A model generated the notes under the pieces. That model searched no databases. It saw only the letters and a program-made list of their open reading frames with translations, and was not told where the DNA came from. A program made the position numbers and the translations under genes. A stretch of DNA of 64,000 nt, from NCBI GenBank assembly GCA_022836915.1, contig CP094668.1, positions 4,774,001 through 4,838,000 of the forward strand. Direction: 5' to 3'. This DNA is from Paenibacillus sp. OVF10 (GTDB lineage Bacteria > Bacillota > Bacilli > Paenibacillales > Paenibacillaceae). Shown piece by piece: positions 18,542 to 27,661 of the stretch (its first letter is position 1; each line of letters opens with the position of its first letter).

Positions 18542-19303
18542 ATGGCGGAGCTGTATAGTGCCGACGAAATAAACACCTTGTTTGAGCGTCTTCCATCTTG
18601 GCAGCAGGACGCTTATTCGCAATTTGGTGAAATGATCGCCGACGAAGATAATACGTATCCATGTGTACCTGGACGAATGGGGTTTCTGTCAGGACATTTG
18701 AGGTATGGCTTTACGTGTGACCCCCGATCAGAACAGGCTGCCGAAGATATGGCGGATCTGCTTAGACAATATGGTCCTGTATCCAGAGACACCGGTCATT
18801 ACGCTTCCATGGTTGTGATCTGTGAGACGCCAAGTGATCTGAAAGAACATACAACGGTAGAGCAATATCAGACGTTATTCTGGCAAATGCTTAATCGGGT
18901 AAGTTCACACGATACCGAGCCGTGGCCGGAACATATTTCAACCGATCCTCATGATTCATCATGGGAGTTTTGCTTTGGCGGAGAGCCTTACTTTTGTTTC
19001 TGTGCAACTCCTGCACATGAACTCCGAGCCAGCCGGCATTTTCCTTATCTCATGTTTGCTTTTCAACCGCGGTGGGTATTCGAATCCATTAATGACAACA
19101 CCCCTCTTGGCCGTAAAATGAAAACCTTAATTCGCAAACGTCTCGCTTCGTATGATGCTGTCCCTGCTCACCCTTCGCTGATGTGGTATGGTCAGCAGGA
19201 TAATCTGGAATGGAAACAGTATTTTCTGCCTGATGATGAGCAGACACCTTCCAAATGTCCCTTCATGCGGATGAAGCAAGCCCTAGGCAAGTTGACGAAA
19301 TAA
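18542..19303 (+). CDS. YqcI/YcgG-family protein
   Basis: About 253 aa, cytosolic. The family hallmarks are visible: YPCVPGRMGFLSGHLRYGF near the N-terminus, WEFCFGGEPYFCFCATPAH in the middle with several Cys, RHFPYLMFAFQPRWVFE, and a C-terminal SKCPFM. The biochemical role of the family is unknown. The ATG at 18542 lies ten bases after TGGAG; a GTG at 18521 lacks a ribosome site. It sits close behind the LysE exporter gene. Confidence 0.75.
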   Translation: MAELYSADEINTLFERLPSWQQDAYSQFGEMIADEDNTYPCVPGRMGFLSGHLRYGFTCDPRSEQAAEDMADLLRQYGPVSRDTGHYASMVVICETPSDLKEHTTVEQYQTLFWQMLNRVSSHDTEPWPEHISTDPHDSSWEFCFGGEPYFCFCATPAHELRASRHFPYLMFAFQPRWVFESINDNTPLGRKMKTLIRKRLASYDAVPAHPSLMWYGQQDNLEWKQYFLPDDEQTPSKCPFMRMKQALGKLTK

Positions 19304-19359
19304 TTTTAAAGCACTCATTAATTCGTTGTGCAACTTCCACGAAAGTTGCTGAAACTTGC

Positions 19360-20705
19360 TTATGGTTTGGATGGTGCTGACTGCGGTGGTTTCGAGCCAC
19401 GTACCTTATGAACAACATATGTGATAATCCCAAGGAACACCACAAGTCCCACACTTGCCAGCAGACCTGTTCTGCTGGCTTTTTCCATCGCTGTCCCAGC
19501 CACAGCAGCCACAATGAATACTATGGCAATCCATACTTTTATGCGATTCCACTTCACGGGCTTCATTTTCTTAATGTACGTGATGCAGATGAGCAGCCAT
19601 GTATACATTAATACCAGACTACCTGCTGTCGTCACATATTCAAACAAACTCTTGGGCATCCATAATGCCATCAACGTAGACAGGACTAATCCAGCCGCTG
19701 TGCAACACAATGCCTGAATTGGCATGTCCTTTTTACCCCAGGTCTTTGTGAACAGCTTTGGTGCATCTCCATCTTCTGCGAGTTTCACCAACATGGACGT
19801 AATGGCATATAACGAAGCCACCATCGTCGAAAATCCGGCTATAATCAGAATTCCGTTGAGAATGTGGACCACAACGGTTAATCCAATGGTTGACATGGCT
19901 TTGACAAGCGGACTTTCATCTGGAGTTAACTGAGCTGAAGGCACAAGCAACAGGATCAACGCAATTGAAATCACATAGAGTGTACTCACCGATAATAACA
20001 TTACTCGACCTGATTTCACTGCATCTTTTGGCTCTTTCAGATTGGCTGCCATCAAGCCCATGACCTCGATCCCGGCAAAGGCAAAGAATGCATAGATGAA
20101 ACCGGTCCATACCCCTTTACCTCCATGCGGGAACCATTCATTCTTCAATTGCTCTGGTGTCACTTTTACAGGTAACCAACCCAGACAAGCCGCTCCTGCT
20201 ATAGCTATAAATGCAACCGTTGCAGCAAGTTTGATTACAGCAAGAATATTCTCCGTTTTGGTTAATCCCTTCGCTCCCAATGCAGCAATGAACAAACCTA
20301 TAGCGGCATAGATCGCAACAAATGCCCAAAGCGGAAACTTGGGAAACCAGAATTGAGAGAACAGCCCAAGTGCCGTTAATGAGCTGCCCATGATGAGCAT
20401 TTCAGAGAACCAGTACATCCATCCACTACCAAAACCAGCCCAAGGTCCGAATGCTTCGCCTGCATACGTTCGAAAAGCACCTTCCTTTGGATCTTCTGCG
20501 GTCATCTGTGCCAGTGCACCAAATACAAAGTAAGTACCTGCCGCCGCCAGCACCAACAATATAAGTACGGATATCCCAGCCCAATGAATCGCCAGACTGG
20601 TCCCTAGAAAAATCCCGTTCCCAGTGTGCAACCCGCGCCAAACAAGGATAGGCTGACCCAACTTAGTTTTTCGTCGTCGTTTTTACGGTGTTGCTGACTT
20701 TTCAT
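19360..20705 (-). CDS. APC-family amino-acid permease (frameshift at 20608)
   Basis: About 448 aa with twelve hydrophobic helices; opens LSWVSLSLFGAGCTLGTGFFLGTSLAIHW, which breaks at the A5 run 20608-20612 (plus strand) and needs one base. The uncorrected frame would begin inside helix 1 without a ribosome site, whereas ATG at 20705 follows GGAGGAGC. Conserved AFFAFAGIEVMGLMAANL marks the family. Amino-acid importer or exchanger; substrate undetermined. Second permease of this class in the block. Confidence 0.85.
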
Positions 20706-20787
20706 GAAGCTCCTCCTTCTACCTTATCCCCTTACGATTTACAGGTCATGGAGGTTTTATGTCTGTATTGCCAAAAGAATTATTATT

Positions 20788-20815
20788 AGTTTACATAATA
20801 ATTAATATGTTAAAT
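20788..20815 (+). other. dif-like Xer recombination site 2
   Basis: Arm AGTTTACATAA, centre TAATTA, arm ATATGTTAAAT. Same orientation as sites 1 and 3 and the same invariant arm. It lies in the leader of the permease gene, at the start of a 590-bp gap without genes. Confidence 0.6.
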
Positions 20816-21004
20816 TCATTCTGATGATAAATTTAAGCTGTATGCTTTTTAAGCATCAGAATAAAGATATATTTTCAATTCTATTTAAATCCGTAAAAAA
20901 AGTGGTTGACTTCAATCGCTTAGAATGGTTTTCCTTTTAAACTTGGTGGTGCGTCAATGTAGCTATATGAGAGATGGTAACTAAGGTGAAAAATAATCTT
21001 TCTA

Positions 21005-21278
21005 TTGTGAATTTTTCATATATTGAAATGTTATAAAATAAGTCGTTATTTCTTTTAAATTAAACGTAGTCTGCCTCTTTTTCGTATTCTCTCAATAGCT
21101 TCGTCGATTTTTATAAATTTAGTTGTTTATAAGAAGGGCTACTTCCTAGGATTTTTTCCTTTTAATCCTTTTTCACCGGTTTTAGGACTAGGCTGGCGTA
21201 TAGGCATTATCCCCTAAAATTTTTCGCAGCCTCTGTTTCGAATTCTGTATTCTGTTGTGAATTTTTCATATATTGAAA
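21005..21278. repeat. Pair of exact 24-bp direct repeats exactly 250 bp apart
   Basis: Copies at 21005-21028 and 21255-21278 share TTGTGAATTTTTCATATATT and the following GAAA. The 226 bp between them are AT-rich; on the minus strand there are short coding-like fragments (for example PSPKTGEKGLKGKNPRK and IDEAIERIRKRGRLRLI) in different frames, which look like a decayed small gene. I cannot name it. Confidence 0.6.
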
Positions 21279-21296
21279 ATATTTTATGTTGGTCAT

Positions 21297-21322
21297 AAAA
21301 AAAGCCGCCATAATGGCGGCTT
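21297..21322 (-). terminator. Terminator after the aldo/keto reductase
   Basis: Minus strand: AGCCGCCATTATGGCGGCT followed by TTTTTT. Confidence 0.8.
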
Positions 21323-21338
21323 CGCGAATATTTCCAAA

Positions 21339-22232
21339 TTAAGTCCGGCCAGTCCAGTCTGTTCCGGCGATTTCTTTCCATCGTGCTCTAATCTCATCAT
21401 AAATTTCCTGTGGTAATGCGCCTTTAGCCACAAGATCAGCATTTTGCTGCCAGCGATTTGGCTTAGCTGTTCCTACAATAGCTGTGTCTACACCTTCGGT
21501 ACTTAGCGTAAATCGCAGTGCTGTTTCCACCGCTGCCTGGGCATCTTCACCCAGAAAACCATAGTTTAGTTCACTTAAGCGCTTCCAGTATATAAATGGA
21601 TAAGCCTCTTCCGAAAGTGTTTCATACGTCCAGGCCGCATTGGCAATTGGTCTTTTCGCGATTACACCCATGTTTCTCTTTCTTGCCTCAGGCAACGTAA
21701 GTTCAATTGCTTCCTGATCTGCGATATTTAATGAAGTCTCCAGGCTGTCAAATACTCCGGTCTGAATCGCATATAGCGCATCTGTTGTATCCCCACTGTA
21801 TCCGATAAATCTGGTCTTTCCTGCTTCCTTGGCACGCTGTAGCACTTCGATTACTGCTCCTTGGCGGAGTACTTCTTCAGAGCAGCTATGCAAATGGATA
21901 ACATCCACATAGTCCGTTTTCAGCCTTTTCAGACTGCGGTCAATCGTTTGCTCCAGTACTTTGGCATCCCAATCTGGACCTTCGATCCCGGCAGCATGTC
22001 CACATTTGGTGAACAAATAGTAGTCATCACGCCGATGTGACAGCACCTCACCGATTAATTCCTCGCTGTCCCCGTAACATTCAGCCGTGTCAATTACGTT
22101 TAATCCTGCATCGAGGGCACTATTCAGCAATGTCGCTACATCCGTTTTGGATACATTTTTGCCTATTTCCGCTCCGCCAAATCCAAGTGTACTTACGTTC
22201 ATGCCAGTATTACCGTACTTGCGCGTTTCCAT
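21339..22232 (-). CDS. Aldo/keto reductase
   Basis: 297 aa NAD(P)H-dependent TIM-barrel oxidoreductase. The catalytic tetrad can be placed: Asp in NVIDTAECYG, Tyr in the same motif, Lys in LFTKCGH and His in DVIHLHSC. The NADPH end AIVGTAKPNRW is present. Reduces aldehydes or sugars; the natural substrate is unknown. ATG at 22232 follows GGAGGAAG. It has its own strong terminator and lies before an SDR gene on the same strand, 126 bp away. Confidence 0.9.
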   Translation of the reverse strand: METRKYGNTGMNVSTLGFGGAEIGKNVSKTDVATLLNSALDAGLNVIDTAECYGDSEELIGEVLSHRRDDYYLFTKCGHAAGIEGPDWDAKVLEQTIDRSLKRLKTDYVDVIHLHSCSEEVLRQGAVIEVLQRAKEAGKTRFIGYSGDTTDALYAIQTGVFDSLETSLNIADQEAIELTLPEARKRNMGVIAKRPIANAAWTYETLSEEAYPFIYWKRLSELNYGFLGEDAQAAVETALRFTLSTEGVDTAIVGTAKPNRWQQNADLVAKGALPQEIYDEIRARWKEIAGTDWTGRT

Positions 22233-22357
22233 GGTTATCTTCCTCCAAGTTCAGTGAATTGGGTACAGATAAATAGAAATGATTAACTTTCCCTATGTTA
22301 TTACCCATGAGTTGGTTATGCCACCCACTTTTCTAAACTACAACCAACTTCATTTAT

Positions 22358-23131
22358 TTAGAAGCCATAAATGGACATTCCACCGTCAACCAATAACGTC
22401 TGACCCGTTATGTATCCCGCTGCATCTGATGCCAGGAATACAACTGGCCCTACCACTTCTTCCAGTTCTCCCACTCGCTGTAGCGGTGTACGACTTACAA
22501 TTTCCTGCAAATACTGGGGATCATCCAGCAGTTTTTCGGTCAGAGGTGTTCGGAAATACCATGGTCCTACTGAATTGACACGGATTCCATATTTCCCCCA
22601 TTCCAATGCGAGAACTTTGGTCATATGAATTAATGCAGCTTTGGTCGCACCATATACAACCCCTGTCCGCAAAGCCGTATGCCCACCTACCGAAGAGATG
22701 TTGATGATCTTCCCAGTCCCACGTTCTTTCATATGCTGACCCGCCAATTGCGAAGCAAAGAAAGCCGATTTTAAGTTTGTTTGCATAATGGTCTCCCACT
22801 GCTCATCCGTTACTTCAAGTGCTGGTGTCCGTATGTTCATACCTGCGTTATTCACCAGAATGTCCAGACTACCCATCTCCGAGATCGTCTCTTGAAACGT
22901 CTCTTCCATTTGTTCTCTTGATGTCACATCCGCAGTCAGAGCGAGCGCTTTACGCCCTGTCTGTTCATAGATGTAGGCGGCTGTCTCCTCAATTTCTTTC
23001 ATTGTTCGGGATACAAGTACAACGTCACTGCCTGACTGGGCAAGACCAATCGCAATTGCTTTTCCGATCCCTCTCCCTGCACCTGTCACCAGTGCTGTCT
23101 GTCCATCGAGATGGAATGTGGGTACGTTCAT
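22358..23131 (-). CDS. SDR-family oxidoreductase
   Basis: 257 aa classical short-chain dehydrogenase. Rossmann motif TGAGRGIGKA, NNAG at the fourth strand, and the catalytic Ser...Tyr-x3-Lys (ISSVGG ... YGATKAAL). The C-terminus YITGQTLLVDGGMSIYGF is standard. It resembles gluconate 5-dehydrogenase or 3-ketoacyl reductase types, but the substrate is not decided by sequence. ATG at 23131, eight bases after GGAG, preferred over GTG at 23140. Confidence 0.9.
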   Translation of the reverse strand: MNVPTFHLDGQTALVTGAGRGIGKAIAIGLAQSGSDVVLVSRTMKEIEETAAYIYEQTGRKALALTADVTSREQMEETFQETISEMGSLDILVNNAGMNIRTPALEVTDEQWETIMQTNLKSAFFASQLAGQHMKERGTGKIINISSVGGHTALRTGVVYGATKAALIHMTKVLALEWGKYGIRVNSVGPWYFRTPLTEKLLDDPQYLQEIVSRTPLQRVGELEEVVGPVVFLASDAAGYITGQTLLVDGGMSIYGF

Positions 23132-23209
23132 GTCACTCACTCCTTCATTAGATTCTTAGTTTCAGCATTCAAGCAGAATGCTTTGTATGTAGGTAAACCC
23201 CGACTGGAA

Positions 23210-23697
23210 TCAGGTTACAAAATATTGGCTTGGATTGCCCAGTTCCGGATGGAACTTTTCTCGAAAGCGTCCTCCAGTATACTCCCCTATAATTTTTCGC
23301 CAGAACGCCTGCGCAATAACATTGTTACGAACCTGGGTCACTTTCCATCTTCCTGGAAAACGTTTGAACAGCTCATAGGCTGCTCGAGTGCCCACTCCAC
23401 TGCGCCGATATTTTTGCATCACAAAAAACTCAGTCAAATAGTAGTCGTTATCCTTACTTCCAGGCTCCAACTTCTCCACCAGAGCAAACCCTGCAGGTGC
23501 CCCATCACTTGTAATCAAAAAAGGAAACTTACAATCCTCTTCTGTCCAGAATGCTTCCAGACCCGGATACTCCGGAAAAATGCCGTTACTGTCCACATCA
23601 ATATTCAGATATTTGGTAAAATCATATAGATAAAATTGCATTAAATGCCGAATCACCTGACTGCGTTCCCGGGAACCAGTTCTATTTTCATATTCAA
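23210..23697 (-). CDS. GNAT acetyltransferase (frameshift at ~23670)
   Basis: About 162 aa N-acetyltransferase. Acetyl-CoA motif A is EFFVMQKYRRSGVGTRAA, followed by the ARNN-like VRNNVIAQAFWRKI. The start lies upstream of the open frame: TTG at 23697 (or ATG at 23691) after GGAGGTG gives MKIELVPRERSQVIRHLMQFYLYDF if the CCC at 23671-23673 (minus) is one C short. Substrate unknown. Divergent from the XerS-like recombinase gene, with ~190 bp between. Confidence 0.75.
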
Positions 23698-23890
23698 CCG
23701 GTTCACCTCCTCTGCTTTACGTATACTAATTACTTTAATGGTTTACGCGCCGAAGGGCAAGGAAGCATCCCCTACTTACTGCCTGCTTTGGTGAACAAGC
23801 TGTGAGCATGTAAATTATGGTACACTAGAGCATAGAATACTATTAAATTGAATATTAATCTTATATGTTTTTCACATGGAGGTGTCGAAC

Positions 23891-24981
23891 TTGACCAACG
23901 TGCAAAAAGAGATTGATCGACGCAAGCTGGATGACAAACTACCTTCCATGCCTTGGTTCGTTCAGCAATTCATGGACTACAAGCTGCCTGACCTGTCCCC
24001 TCTACCCTGCTCGAATATCTGAGAGATTACGAAGCTTTCTTCGGTTGGTTGCGAGCAGAAGGGCTGTCCGAGGCAAGCTCTAATAAAGAAGTAACTTTGA
24101 ATGAACTGGAAGTCCTTCGCATGGATTCGGTTACCGCCTATCGGTTATTTCTCACAACCAAACGGGAAGGAACCAATTCCAGAATTACCGTATCTCGCAA
24201 ACTCTCTTCCCTTCGTTCCCTTTTCCATTATTTGAGCCAGATTGCGGAAGATGAAGACTTTTATCCTTTGCTGAAGCGGAACATTATGGCCAAAATCGAG
24301 ATCAAGCGTACTCATAAACCCAAGGACACCGCTGCCAAACTCAAAGGTAAAATTCTGGAGGAAGAGGAACTGCTGGAATTTATCGGCTATATCCTTGAAG
24401 GGTACGCTGTTGATATGGAAAAGAACAAACAGGCACTGTATTCCCATGAGCTCAACAAAGAACGGGACGCCTGCATTGCCAGCCTGATCCTCAATTCAGG
24501 TTTACGGGTGTCGGAGGTCGTGAACCTGAACGTTGATGATCTCGATCTGAACAACAAACTCTTGTATGTTTATCGCAAAGGTAACAATGATGAGACGTAC
24601 AAAACACCCGTTTATTTCAGGGAACAGGCCAAGGACGAACTCGCGACTTATATGAACCTGCGGCAATCACGTTACCGTACGCCCAAGCGTGAGAAAGGTC
24701 TGTTCATTGCTTTGCGTAACGGAGATTCAGAAGGAAGTCGAATGACCAAAAGAGCGATCCAGGCCATGATTATGAAATACGCCAAGCGCTTTGGCAAACC
24801 ATACTTGACTGTGCACAAATTACGCCATTCATTCGCAACCGACTATTATTTGCAAAATGATATTTACAAAACGAAAGAGCAGCTTGGACACGCTTCTACG
24901 GAAACGACCGAGATCTATGCTCACCTTACCGACAAAACGATGTCCGAAGCCATCGAACGTCGTACTGATGACGGGATGTAA
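23891..24981 (+). CDS. xerS: XerS-like tyrosine recombinase (frameshift at ~24001)
   Basis: About 363 aa site-specific recombinase. TTG start at 23891, six bases after GGAGGTG. After a one-base correction (T at 24001) the N-terminus reads MPWFVQQFMDYKL...LSPSTLLEYLRDYEAFFGWL, the pattern I know from XerS of streptococci and relatives. Catalytic residues: R in SGLRVSEVV, K in YRKGNNDE, H-x-x-R in HKLRHSFA, H in LGHASTETT and Tyr in EIYAHL. XerS normally resolves chromosome dimers alone; here a dif-like site lies 118 bp downstream. A terminator separates them. Confidence 0.85.
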
Positions 24982-24996
24982 CATCCCGGACAGAAT

Positions 24997-25059
24997 AAAA
25001 GCAGCAAGCCACATCAAGGATTTCGATCCGAGAAAGGTCTGCTGCTTTTTTGTTTTTTT
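24997..25059 (+). terminator. Terminator after xerS-like gene
   Basis: AAAAGCAGCA ... TGCTGCTTTTTTGTTTTTTT. Confidence 0.8.
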
Positions 25060-25098
25060 GCATCATTCAAGAAGAAGAGCATAAGTAGAAATAATTAT

Positions 25099-25126
25099 AG
25101 TTTACATAATAAATATTACGTTATAT
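25099..25126 (+). other. dif-like Xer recombination site 3
   Basis: Arm AGTTTACATAA, centre TAAATA, arm TTACGTTATAT. Immediately beyond the xerS-like gene and its terminator; same orientation as sites 1 and 2. Confidence 0.65.
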
Positions 25127-25228
25127 TTAAAAAAGAATCAATCACGCTCTCTGTACATTCAATCATGTGAAGCCACCATAATATCCCACTTCTTGACGTT
25201 TCCACGATTCGAATTCACCATTCTGTCT

Positions 25229-25762
25229 TCACTTGCTCTCAACCATCTGTAACAACGCTTTGGCTATATCCTCCGTTTCATGAACCGAGTACCATGTTAT
25301 ATCTCTGCTTACGGTGCTCCGCTCTATAAACTGCTCTGAAGGTAACCATGAGATCATACCAACTACCCCTTTAAGCTGATCAACCAAGGTCAGATCTTCC
25401 TCTTCTCGAACCATCACGAATTTGGGATAAGAAGCATCCTTGAATCCTTCAATGACAATCCAATCATAACCGGACAGATGACTTAACATATCCTCCAGCT
25501 TGGTTGCCTGTCGCTCCATAATCGCAGTACGTTTCTCGGACATGACAACCACCGCCGAGGCCCCCGACTCCCCAAATTGATACGAATCCGTTCCTTCTTG
25601 ATCCATCTCAAAATGATCATGTCCATCATGCTTAATCGCTGCTACTTTAAGTCCCATAGAAGAAAAGTGCCTGATCAACGCGGCTGTCAGGGTTGTCTTG
25701 CCTGTGTTCTTGTAGCCAACAATCTGTATGATATGAGGTTTTGTATTACGCATTGTAGTCAT
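25229..25762 (-). CDS. mobB: Molybdopterin-guanine dinucleotide biosynthesis protein MobB
   Basis: 177 aa GTP-binding protein that assists MobA in making Mo-bis-MGD cofactor. P-loop GYKNTGKTTL near residue 17, then the conserved KHDGHDHFEMDQEGTDSYQF and the Walker B-like IVIEGFK. It starts 12 bp after the stop of moeA, so the two form an operon for molybdenum cofactor. No other Mo genes are in the window. ATG at 25762, ten bases after GAGGT. Confidence 0.95.
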   Translation of the reverse strand: MTTMRNTKPHIIQIVGYKNTGKTTLTAALIRHFSSMGLKVAAIKHDGHDHFEMDQEGTDSYQFGESGASAVVVMSEKRTAIMERQATKLEDMLSHLSGYDWIVIEGFKDASYPKFVMVREEEDLTLVDQLKGVVGMISWLPSEQFIERSTVSRDITWYSVHETEDIAKALLQMVESK

Positions 25763-25774
25763 CTTTCAACTACC

Positions 25775-27064
25775 TCACATGACCTGTGGGCAGTTTGAGA
25801 ATACGTACCTGCTCACCCGCAGGAATGCCTTTTTCTCAGGTGGAACAACAATCAGGCAATCACTGTCCTTAATGGTAATCATCACGCTGGATTCGTCTAC
25901 ACGGGCGGCAGCCGGTATCGCGTACACCATGCCGTTGCGGATCTCTGTGCGTCCACGTACGAACCGTGTAAAATTGTTTATTTTAGTGTATTCTTCTTCC
26001 AAAATCGCAGTCCATTCTTCCAAATAAGGATGATCATCCGCCTGCATGGAACGAATGGTTGGACGAACAAACAGACCAAATCCTACAAAACAAGCTCCCG
26101 GGTTACCCGAAAGTGCAAAAAGCAATTTATCTTTATATACAGCAGCTGTGGTCACACTGCCTGGTCGCATCGTCACTTTGTTAAACAACATCTCCACATG
26201 TTCTTCCAGCACAAGTTCGCCCATAATATCATAATCCCCGACGGATACACCACCTGTGGTCACCACGATATCATTATCTTGAATGGCTTCTTCCAGTTTG
26301 GCCCTTGCCGTATTCACATCGTCTGCAATAGAACCGTACATCACAGGCTCTCCACCTGCTTCAACGACCAGAGAGCGCAGCATGTAACTGTTGCTGTTTC
26401 GAATCCGACCTGGTTGTAATGGCTCATCTACATCAAGCAATTCCGTGCCGGTTGCGAATATCGCCACCTTTGGACGTTGAAATACGGGAACTTCTGCTAT
26501 GCCAAAAGTAGCTAACACAGACTGCTCTCCTGCCCTGATGATCGTTCCTGCTTCGAGCAGTTGCTGTCCCTCTTGGACTTCCAGTCCAATTGGGGTGATG
26601 TTAGCACCCGACAATATGTGCCGTTTCAATGCAATCCATTGTTCTCCGTTCTCTACCTTACTCTCGGTCATCTCCATCATGACTACCGCATCCGCACCTT
26701 CCGGAACCTGTGCACCCGTCATGATGCGAGCAGTTGTACCTGAAACAATGGTGTGGTCCGAGGTGTAGCCGCAAGGAATTTCATCAATGACTCGAAACCA
26801 AACTTGATGATCACTCGATGCATCTATGGTATCTGTACTTATAATTGCGAATCCATCCATACCCGATCTCCGGAAGAATGGATACGGATGAGGTGCCTGA
26901 ATAGTCTCTGCAAGTGTACGGCCATGAGCAGATTCAAGGTGAACTTTCTCTATGGAGCCTAAAGTAACTCTTGCAGCGATTTTGGCTTGGGCATCCGGCA
27001 CCTGTACAGCTGTACGATTGAATTTGGCAGTTGTCATATCATGTGAATGTGAGTTCAGTTTCAA
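25775..27064 (-). CDS. moeA: Molybdopterin molybdenumtransferase MoeA
   Basis: 429 aa, full length. Inserts molybdenum into adenylylated molybdopterin. Domain order is normal: MoeA N domain with FRRSGMDGFAI, the MPT-binding MoCF domain with ATGTELLDV, VVTTGGVSVGDYD and ALSGNPGACF, and the C-terminal beta domain. TTG start at 27064 after TAGGAGGT. First gene of a moeA-mobB unit. An HNH-protein gene is divergent upstream. Confidence 0.95.
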   Translation of the reverse strand: MKLNSHSHDMTTAKFNRTAVQVPDAQAKIAARVTLGSIEKVHLESAHGRTLAETIQAPHPYPFFRRSGMDGFAIISTDTIDASSDHQVWFRVIDEIPCGYTSDHTIVSGTTARIMTGAQVPEGADAVVMMEMTESKVENGEQWIALKRHILSGANITPIGLEVQEGQQLLEAGTIIRAGEQSVLATFGIAEVPVFQRPKVAIFATGTELLDVDEPLQPGRIRNSNSYMLRSLVVEAGGEPVMYGSIADDVNTARAKLEEAIQDNDIVVTTGGVSVGDYDIMGELVLEEHVEMLFNKVTMRPGSVTTAAVYKDKLLFALSGNPGACFVGFGLFVRPTIRSMQADDHPYLEEWTAILEEEYTKINNFTRFVRGRTEIRNGMVYAIPAAARVDESSVMITIKDSDCLIVVPPEKKAFLRVSRYVFSNCPQVM

Positions 27065-27258
27065 AAGTATTCTTACCTCCTAGAGACATTCATCTTTTAA
27101 GAAAGTGTAGCCCGAATACTGTAAGATAACAAGTACATCACGTATTGAATACTGTGACAAAATCTTATTTCATACAGGTGTAACATTCCTTGACCTATAT
27201 TCAACATGAAAGGCAACTTGTCTGCCCATAATATAATTGACAAAGGGAGGCGATGATC

Positions 27259-27549
27259 ATGAGTAAACGATGTGAATTATGCGGCAGAGAACCTGTAAAC
27301 ACGACCGTTCATCATCTGACACCGAAAGAAATGGGAGGAACATTTCTGCCAACAGCCAACCTGTGCATCCCCTGTCACAAACAGATTCATTCGCTATACA
27401 CTAATCGCGACATTGTAACCCTTGGTCTCACGGATCTGCAATCCCTGAGACAGGATGAACGAATGATTCCATTTATCCGCTGGATTCGCAAACAGCCTGC
27501 TTCAACGATTCCCCGTGTACGCAAGTCAAATCATGTTCGCAAATCGTAA
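27259..27549 (+). CDS. Small HNH-type zinc protein
   Basis: 96 aa. C-x2-C in CELCGRE, HH in TTVHHLTPKE and a second CIPCHKQIH give the HNH zinc/nuclease fold, with little else present. Such short HNH proteins could be nucleases or merely DNA-binding; the catalytic His (first of VHH) is retained. ATG at 27259 is eight bases after GGGAGG, better than ATG at 27253. It is convergent with the PspA-operon end and shares a bidirectional hairpin. Confidence 0.8.
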   Translation: MSKRCELCGREPVNTTVHHLTPKEMGGTFLPTANLCIPCHKQIHSLYTNRDIVTLGLTDLQSLRQDERMIPFIRWIRKQPASTIPRVRKSNHVRKS

Positions 27550-27551
27550 AC

Positions 27552-27616
27552 GAAAAAGAACAGCTCCAAGGTCATGTGCCGGCGAGGTGAATCCGCCTTC
27601 CCTTGTCACTGTTCTT
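27552..27616. terminator. Bidirectional terminator hairpin
   Basis: AAGAACAGCTCCAAGG ... CCTTGTCACTGTTCTT between the convergent HNH gene and the PspA-operon end; T-run best on the minus strand. Confidence 0.65.
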
Positions 27617-27661
27617 AAATGAACTATGCGATTGGCAACCATCCTTATGATTAGATGTTTA

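Noticed and set aside
21141..21150. ACTTCCTAGG, close to the other arm of B. subtilis dif
   Set aside because: A ten-base match is expected about once in a window this size, and the matching TTATGTAAACT arm is not beside it.
6519..25126. Integrated prophage or ICE as explanation of the recombinase-bounded block
   Set aside because: No capsid, terminase, portal, relaxase, type IV secretion or replication gene is present; only metabolic cargo and recombinases.
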